Assembly: GCF_022581195.2 (NCBI RefSeq)
Contig: NC_061474.1
Span: 558,001 to 622,000, forward strand
From: Helicoverpa zea
Taxonomy: Eukaryota > Arthropoda > Insecta > Lepidoptera > Noctuidae
Direction: 5' to 3'
DNA: 64,000 nt
Below, in pieces: positions 57,673 to 64,000 of the stretch. Numbering within the stretch: position 1 is the stretch's first letter; the number at the start of each line of letters is the position of its first letter. The notes under the pieces are model-generated. The model made no database searches. It was not told where the DNA came from and was given only the letters and a program-made list of their open reading frames with translations. The position numbers were made by a program, and so were the translations under genes.

Positions 57673-57738
57673 GTAATAGTGTAGTGTTCCGCAGATGGCC
57701 TGCGACTGACTGACCGACCTCCCGACCGACGATACAGT
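57673..57738 (-). other. APN: APN 5' non-coding exon 1
   Basis: On the - strand, about 25-30 bases after a TATA box, a leader runs to ATTAC|GTGAGT (donor at 57672-57668). With the acceptor at 48709 it gives a 5' UTR of roughly 75 bases and an intron of about 9 kb. The transcription start (about 57732-57738) is inferred. Confidence 0.6.
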
Positions 57739-57756
57739 GGGGGTACTATTAAGTGG

Positions 57757-57764
57757 CTTTTATA
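57757..57764 (-). promoter_or_regulatory. APN: APN TATA box
   Basis: TATAAAAG on the - strand, in TATCATATAAAAGCCACTTA, correctly spaced before the non-coding exon. Its surroundings resemble the + strand TATA at 58559. Confidence 0.6.
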
Positions 57765-58242
57765 TGATACGACACGACTGTACGATCGGGTATGATTTAT
57801 TAGTGTAGCGAGATAACAGGTTGTTTGGTCAACTACATAAAAGTTTGCCTGTGTTGAATTCTGGTACTAGGATAATATTCCAAGTTCAATGATTACATAA
57901 ACAACATGAGGTCCTTAACAATTGTAGGTAATTAACAAATTGTACCAAAGATTGATGTTAATTCCTGGCAATTGATTTTAAATACTATTGGTATTTAAAC
58001 AGATCTAGAGATGATAGTGGTATACTGATTTTCAGACGAAATTGGACTCAATGGTTTTTGTATAAGTTTTAGAAAAATAAAAATCTGCGAGTGACAACGG
58101 CCTAACACTAGCTTCATATAACAATTTTGGACCCATCATCATCATTATCCTGTCCTTATTACAATTAATTTTTTACCTTTCATACTTCTCTGTCAGATCA
58201 CATTTCACAGTGGCCACTTTTTCAAGTTATATCACGTTATAT

Positions 58243-58474
58243 CGTCTTGCTCGCAGAGCAGATGGCCGATGGGGTCGAAAAGTGCTGGAGTGGAGACCAC
58301 GGACTAGCAAGCGCAGCGTAAGACGTCCACCAACGAGGTGGACAGACGACCTTATAAAGGACGCCGGAAGAAGCTGGATGCAGGTCGCCTCCAACAGGTA
58401 TCTGCGGAGATCTAAGGGGGAGTCCTATGTTCAGCAGTGGACGTCCTATGGCTGAGATGATGATGATGATGATA
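58243..58474 (+). mobile_element. RTE LINE 3' end
   Basis: Frame: RVLEWRPR-like block (KVLEWRPRTSKRSVRR), RWTDDLIKDAGRSW and YVQQWTSYG-stop, then (GAT)n at 58458-58473. 5'-truncated; no catalytic domain. Confidence 0.75.
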
Positions 58475-58558
58475 TCGTCTTGAATATGATTTTGATCGCT
58501 GCCATTACCACCTTGATCTCTTCTCCTTGAGATAGAATGTCGTATCGCAGTCGTAACC

Positions 58559-58566
58559 TATAAAAG
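58559..58566 (+). promoter_or_regulatory. Possible divergent promoter (TATA)
   Basis: TATAAAAG in CGTAACCTATAAAAGCCACT, sharing TATAAAAGCCACT and an upstream CAGTCGT with the APN promoter. An ACAGTCGACTGG stretch about 45 bp on could hold the start. No exon of a + strand gene is recognised before the window ends. Confidence 0.35.
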
Positions 58567-59240
58567 CCACTAAAGTTTCACAGACGAGTGACGTAGTAGA
58601 CAGTCGACTGGACGCTACTGTTTAGTTTGCGAATTAACTTGCCGACTGAAAATACCTGTTAACGACTGCCACAGTTATTGGGTTAACTAGACCACTAATA
58701 AAAGGACCTTCAACTAATGTTATAAAGAGGAACAATTTGTTTGTTCTTATCTACTCTAAAAACTCAGAAACTGCTGAATCGAAATGAAAAATTATTTCAC
58801 TGCTGGGACTGCCCCAGGACTAATTTCGACGAAGTTTCCCCGGGACGCGGGAAAACGCAATAAAAAACTATAAATACACATAAAGGATTGTTTTCAGATC
58901 TTATTGACTTTTGTAGGAAATTGTGACTCAGTACCTACCTAACAGGTAAACCTATCTTAATATAAATAATCAAGGCATAGATAAGCTTTTCTTGCATGTC
59001 CTTCGATGGAAAAGCCTTCATTTTAAAATAAAAGATCTCTGGAGTCTGGGTCTCGGAAAAAAGAACTAGAGGAACGAAAATCAAAAATAAACTTAGATTT
59101 ACATGAATTGTCCAATCAGCCAGACATAACACTGGAATTTTACCTCATACTTACTTGCTTACATCTAATAATAACATTAACCGCCTTCAGTAGATAGGCT
59201 ATCAAAGACATGTCTACTGAAAACCATACTTACATTAAAA
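58567..59240. other. Intergenic DNA
   Basis: Possible leader of a + strand gene at the left edge; no coding exon seen. A weak Helitron-like remnant lies at about 58710-58860 (GGACTGCCCCAGGAC..., CCCCGGGACGCGGG). Confidence 0.3.
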
Positions 59241-59505
59241 AAAAAACCGGCCAAGTGCGAGTGTACCATTATTTATAAAATGAGCAAAATAATTACGTTT
59301 GTGGTATGGGAGCCCCCCAAAATATTTATTTAATTCTAGTTTTCAGTATTTGTTGTTACAGCGGCAACAAAAATACATCATCTGTGAAAATTTAAACTCT
59401 CTAACTATCACGATTCATGAGATACAGCCTGGTGCCAGACGGTCGGACGGAGGAGCGAAAACAATAGGGTCCCCGTTTTACCCTTTGGGTACGGAACCCT
59501 AACAA
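59241..59505 (+). repeat. Lepidopteran CCGGCCAAGTGCGAG repeat, near complete
   Basis: Starts AAAAAACCGGCCAAGTGCGA, has GGTATGGGAGCCCCC and ACAGCCTGGTGCCAGACG inside, and ends TTTGGGTACGGAACCCTA. Same family as 1-260. Class unknown. Confidence 0.6.
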
Positions 59506-60005
59506 ACAATCAATATTATAATAATTTAATCACCTTTCATAGTCTATTTTTAGACGTTTCAACCGTTACATAAGTAAGACTAACCCTGAAATCGTAGTAC
59601 TATTCCCAATACTGAAATCCGGGTAACCTTGACCGGATCTGACGTCACTCTTTGAACTTGACGCTTATTTCAAGTAGCACTTTATATCTGTCCGAGCGAT
59701 CCCTTTCGCTTTAATTGGAAGCCATTGATTGGCGACGTAAATAAACATTGAGGTAATTTAATTGGCGTAGACAGGTGAAAACAGGTAAAATGTTCGATAA
59801 CCAGTATTATGAAGGCTTACCGTGTTGCCAGGGTAACTGAGTTTGGGAAGTCGCAGCAAGAAAAATACTTAGCTGCATTTGGTAAGACTGGAAGCCGATC
59901 CCAACATAGCTGAGAAAAGGATGATAACTGCTGAAAAAAAGATATGGGTAGGTGTGAAACTAATTCAAGCAGTTTGTTTATAATAGTTTTTTCCCTACCA
60001 GTATC

Positions 60006-60213
60006 CCTACTTATATTATAAATGCAAAAGTAACTCTGTCTGTCTGTCTGTTACGCTTTCACATCTAAACCACAGAACTGATTTTAATAAAATTTGGTAC
60101 AGAGATAGAGTTGACGTTGAGAAAGAACATAGGATAGTTTTTATATCGGCCTTTTGAAAAATTCCCTTGGAAACGCGATATAACCGAACTGTACGCGGGC
60201 GGAAGATAGTAAA
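60006..60213 (+). repeat. Helitron-like element, second subfamily
   Basis: CTACTTATATTATAAATGCA start with a (TCTG)n tract, AACTGATTTTAATAAAATTT block and GCGGGCGGAAGATAGT end. Similar to 62573-62759. Confidence 0.5.
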
Positions 60214-60648
60214 ATTAACAATGTCCAGGGCAGCTATAGAGATAGCTAAAGCTGCAGTATTTTAGGTAGAATATAATGTACATATGTGCTGTACCTATGT
60301 AGACTTTCCACCGCATTTTCTCTTCAAGTGTGTTTCGGGATTCATAGAGCACTTTGGTACTCGAACGGTGAAACTTTTCCGATGAAGTTTTTCATGAGTT
60401 CTTTATTACAAAACTTTTTGCTTCAGTGCTGAAGTTGTTAATGCAAAAGTTAATTAAGTCTGTTCTTATACAGGATTGTGGATAAACGTATTATTTATCT
60501 AGGTGTTTCACTACCCTGAGTTGTACCTACCATAACTTTTGAGAGAGAAGCCGAGTTTATTTGTTTACATTTTGCGAAAATAGGTCCCAAAAAATGGCTT
60601 CCTTGACTTTACAGAAAATATTAATTTTATCTTTTTTTAATTGTTACT

Positions 60649-60870
60649 GTTACAGCCTTTTTATCGTCCCACTGCTGGGCACAGGCCTCCTCTCACATGG
60701 AGAAGGATTGAGCATTAATCACCACGCTTGCTCAATGCGGGTTGGTGATTACAGACTTTATAGTCCAGGTTTCCTCAAGATGTTTTCCTTCACCTTTATA
60801 TCAGCCATTGGTGTCTAAGATATACTTAGAAAGTACATACAAACTTAGAAAAGTTGCATTGGTACTTGCC
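60649..60870 (-). mobile_element. SINE family B
   Basis: On the - strand: shared head part GGCAAGTACCAATGCAACTT, then a body with CATCTTGAGGAAACCTGG and CCCAGCAGTGGGACGATAAA at the 3' end. The A and B boxes are lost at the right border. Confidence 0.6.
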
Positions 60871-61539
60871 AATAGTGGTAATTAATCAATATAATTTAAT
60901 CCTAAAAAGCCATACGAAATTGAAACTGATCACATCGACAACCCACTGAAGTCATAAAAATAGCCCGAAATATGGTCGGCCTATGCCCCACCTTTCAGTA
61001 AATACAGGCTTTCCCTGCTTAAGTAAATAAAGCTATAATTTAAAGGCTTTATGGGCACTTACTGTACCCACTGTAGATTTTTATACGATTTAATATCACG
61101 CATCAGAGGTGCGTCGTATCGTCAGCATTCCTACTTTATCACGTCACGCATACATTTATTTGGTTTAGTCAGAGGTGTGTGAACATGAACTTATTATTTC
61201 AAACAACTTTTTTTCCCGTACTTGTGTACCTATAGCGTTTAGTTATGCATTTATTCAAGCAAAAAATATGTAAACTATTATAATCTGCCACATTTCAGAT
61301 GATCAATAGTCTAACAAATCGCTCTATGTATTACAACAAATCCTGTAGTTAACCAAACTCCACTGTAACCAAACTCCACTGTAGTTTTGAACTTTGTTAA
61401 ATACCTGTCTTCCGAATTGACTCATATCTTTTTAGAACTAACGTCATTTGATGATGTAATTCATAAAATAATTTACACACCAATCTGCATCTGGTTGCAA
61501 ATAAGGTATATTATCTGTAGCAACCTTCAGCGTTATATA

Positions 61540-62407
61540 GGTATAGTAAGTTCAACTCAGTCGTGCGCGCGGCCCTATGTGTGGGTAACCCTTGTACATA
61601 TACAGTGACTTTGTGTGCGTGACAAGAGGTACAGTCGGGTACAAATACAGTTATCTAGGGGTTGTATACGGCTGTTTAAAGTACAGTTATTACGTAATTT
61701 AGTTTATTTATTTATAATGATTCTGTATCGCTACTTGAAAAATCAAATGATGAATTTTCGGATTCGCTACTTTCACCAATGTTAATTATAAAATCTGACT
61801 CCATGTCAAAATGTCTATAGTATTCTTCTTTTTTCTTTTGTACATGTGCACAAGTATTACCCAACATCCCTTCATCAATTTGACTTAAACGTTCATTTAT
61901 GAGTTTCATTATTTCCGTCTTATTTTGGTCGACATTATGCGAAGCAATATAATTTTTTAAAATTCCCCACACATTTTGTTTCCATTATTATACTAAATTA
62001 TAGGTCTTTTACATTCTTAGTCCACACATTTATTTATTGTCCGCGTACCCCGAGCTAGAAAATATGTAAGGAGTATTTAATTCATCTTAGATATTTCATT
62101 TCATTTATTTCTTAGATACTGTCAATGTCAATTTGAAAAGCCGTATGAGAAAAATAATGATAAACTGTAAAATGTAATAATAAAAAGCTTTGAATGTTGT
62201 TTCATTTTTTTGAAACGCTACCTGACTCCTTAAAACATTTTCTCCGTGAAGAACTAGACATTTTCGTAAACGACTGTACCCATAACAAAAAGCGATGAGA
62301 ACACGTCATGCTCGGACGACGTCACTGTCACACGAATGAAAGTTGTATATTTACAAGCCGACGCACACATAGGGCCGCGCGCAAATCTGAGTTGAACTAT
62401 CTATACC
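61540..62407 (-). mobile_element. Tc1/IS630-like element, copy 2, both ends intact (868 bp)
   Basis: Left end GGTATAGTAAGTTCAACTCA, right end reversed GGTATAGATAGTTCAACTCA, both with GCGCGCGGCCCTATGTGTG further in. TA at 61538-61539 and 62408-62409. It holds only the last part of a transposase, so it is an internally deleted, non-autonomous copy. Confidence 0.8.
61712..61972 (-). pseudogene. Transposase C-terminus (Tc1/IS630-type)
   Basis: 86 residues: MWGILKNYIASHN, a helix with EIMKLINERLSQID, the conserved C-x-H-V-x-K (CAHVQKK), then an FIINIG strand and an acidic serine tail (SSESENSSFDFSSSDTESL-stop). This matches the end of IS630-like DDE transposases of insects. The catalytic D-D-D/E part is missing. 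Confidence 0.6.
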
Positions 62408-62572
62408 TAAGCCTTAACGTTTTTCTTTTTAAAATGATGTTTCTTTGTAATTTAGTCTTCAATAGGTACCTAACTTCTGAAACAAGCACCGTTAACTGTA
62501 CATCAGAAATATAAACTATTTAGGTATTTGCAAATTATTTATGTAACAAATATGGTGGAAAATAATTTATAA

Positions 62573-62759
62573 TCCTACTTATATTATAAATGTGAAAGTT
62601 TGTGAGAATGTATGGATGTATGTTTGTTATTCAATCACGCAAAAACGGCTGGACCGATTTGATTGAAATTTGGTATGTAGATAGGTGATACCCTGGATTA
62701 ACACATAGGCTACTTTTTATCAACACACCACGCGGGCGAAGCCGCTGGCGGAAGCTAGT
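62573..62759 (+). mobile_element. Helitron-like element, second subfamily
   Basis: CCTACTTATATTATAAATGT start, CACGCAAAAACGGCTGGACC and GATACCCTGGATTAACACAT inside, GCGGGCGAAGCCGCTGGCGG and a final GCTAGT. No target duplication. Confidence 0.6.
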
Positions 62760-62929
62760 GTTTCGATACATTTGGCCTTACGGTATGCAGGGAATTTTCT
62801 ACTTTTTCACGACAACGATGGTACTTGACAACTTTATATAATTTACAGCCTAGGTAATAAGTATTAGGTATTTTCAAATAACAAAAACAAATTAGTTACA
62901 TATTTCCATAACACGAATATTTGCCTCTG

Positions 62930-62985
62930 AATGCGGGAATCGAACCCGCGTCACAAGTGCAGTATTCAGGTCGCTACAGAAATGT
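62930..62985 (-). repeat. tRNA-like SINE fragment
   Basis: Reverse strand holds a B box (GCGGGTTCGATTCCCGC) inside an 8-bp stem, but no acceptable A box or acceptor stem. Probably a SINE head of another family. Confidence 0.35.
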
Positions 62986-64000
62986 GGACTAAGTATGTAC
63001 GTCGTAGGATACCTTATTGCAATATTAGACAATCATTATTGTTTATCGATAATTATACCAGCACACTACCGACGTAGTGGCCATGAGGATGGCAATTATA
63101 CTTATTTACCTATCTATTGTAGGTAGGTATTGTTATTTTTTTACATTATGTAATCATGATTTTGGCTTTTCTATACCACACCATTCAAGTCGGTAGCTAT
63201 GTATGATAAAATTGTTATGTTATTCAACTTTCAACAATTAATAAATCTGAAACCTTTTGTGGATTTTCCAAATAACAATAAATTAGAGACTGTCCCAGCT
63301 AGCAAGGACTATAAATGTATATCAACTTGTACTGATTATAGTCTTTTCATTTATAAACTCATCTTCATTTTAAGCATGGTTCAAGTTTTTTCATTTACTT
63401 TATAAACGAAAAGACTATAAGGATAATCCTCTGGAAACTTGATTTGCCCATTGGGTGTAACTCACCCCTCGAAAGAAGTAGATTCATTCAAATCGTCTAG
63501 GTGTATTTATTTATTAGCCCATTTATGAATGTTGTAATAAAAAGAAAATAAAATATACTTACAATGTAATGCTGAGGACAAAAACGGTATATTCGTGAAG
63601 AGAGGAAAATGCAAGCGTCTGTTAGGCAATACCAAGCGCAGCTCAAGTTGTGTAATGAGTTGTCGACATCCACTTTACTTGTTGTTTTGTGAACAAAATA
63701 TTATTTAGTAGATATACAGTCATGACACAACTAATTAAAGACACTGTTGGAATCTTAACTTACCAGGACTTTTCATCTGTATTTCTTTTTTCAGATTGCC
63801 GTTGAAACTTTCTTTTCTATTTTAAAATATTTAAAAGGGCATTGTGAAATGTTAAAACTAACGACTATATTCAATAATCCTCCGCGACTAATTTTTTTTT
63901 TCGCTTTATCCGAATCTCGGGCTGTATGATCCATAACGAGGTCTGGCCATCTAATTAAAGACACTACATTTGCTCAGAGGAAGAAATACAAATCATTAAT
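62986..64000. other. Right-edge intergenic DNA
   Basis: AT-rich, no gene recognised. The string CTAATTAAAGACACT occurs at about 63731 and again at about 63951 in the same orientation and may belong to an element that leaves the window. Confidence 0.3.

Noticed and set aside
57673..57764. Alternative translation start of APN in the first exon
   Set aside because: No ATG opens a frame that continues into 48708; the ATG at 48700 with its signal peptide is the first usable start.
62930..62985. Possible tRNA gene on the - strand
   Set aside because: Only a B-box/T-arm-like stem is present. No acceptor stem, anticodon arm or proper A box could be drawn; it fits a SINE head better.

Overview
The window is a stretch of eukaryotic genome, almost certainly from a moth or butterfly (Lepidoptera). 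The evidence is AT-rich DNA with GT-AG introns, a GPI-type aminopeptidase N of the lepidopteran midgut kind, and many copies of repeats typical of Lepidoptera: tRNA-derived SINEs ending in (ATG)n, RTE, CR1 and R1 LINE remnants, Helitron-like CTAGT-ending elements and TA-target MITEs. I could not fix the species.

Two host genes fill most of the window, and they converge. (1) On the + strand, nine coding exons between 4119 and 19649 join without a frame break into a 594-residue coiled-coil, polyproline protein. I identify it as the insect homologue of shootin-1 (SHTN1), an actin/cell-adhesion clutch protein. (2) On the - strand, eighteen coding exons between 48700 and 22117 join without a frame break into a 967-residue M1 zinc aminopeptidase N. 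It has a signal peptide, GAMENWG, HELAH-X18-E and a hydrophobic GPI-type C-terminus. A 5' non-coding exon and a TATA box lie near 57.7 kb. The only candidate poly(A) signals close to the APN stop lie inside the distal shootin 3' UTR, so the two transcripts probably overlap tail to tail near 21.8-21.9 kb. A second TATA region at 58559, pointing the other way, resembles the APN promoter and may start another gene that leaves the window.

Layout: 1-2168 holds transposon debris (a transposase fragment and a 5'-truncated R1-like LINE). 2169-4118 is upstream DNA of shootin. 4119-19649 is shootin, with large introns full of elements. 19650-21890 is its 3' UTR, carrying a palindromic element and a SINE. 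22117-48708 is the APN coding part. 48709-57735 is the APN 5' UTR intron and first exon. 57757-64000 is intergenic, with RTE, SINE and Helitron pieces, and near the end an intact 868-bp Tc1/IS630-like element related to the one at the left edge.

The most interesting content is in the introns. A transposon nest five levels deep lies in shootin intron 3: a 3-bp-target MITE, then a CR1-like LINE, then a 3.4-kb TA-target DNA transposon with an unusual subterminal repeat code, then a (TTA)n retroposon, then a SINE. Two 964-bp TA-target elements and their 227-bp derivative lie in APN introns; one is inserted in the arm of a Mutator-like foldback element whose other arm preserves the empty site. A SINE insertion carries a 71-bp inverted copy of nearby DNA inside its target duplication. 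No rRNA, CRISPR, prokaryotic operon or convincing tRNA gene was seen. All boundaries and family calls were made by eye, without database searches.
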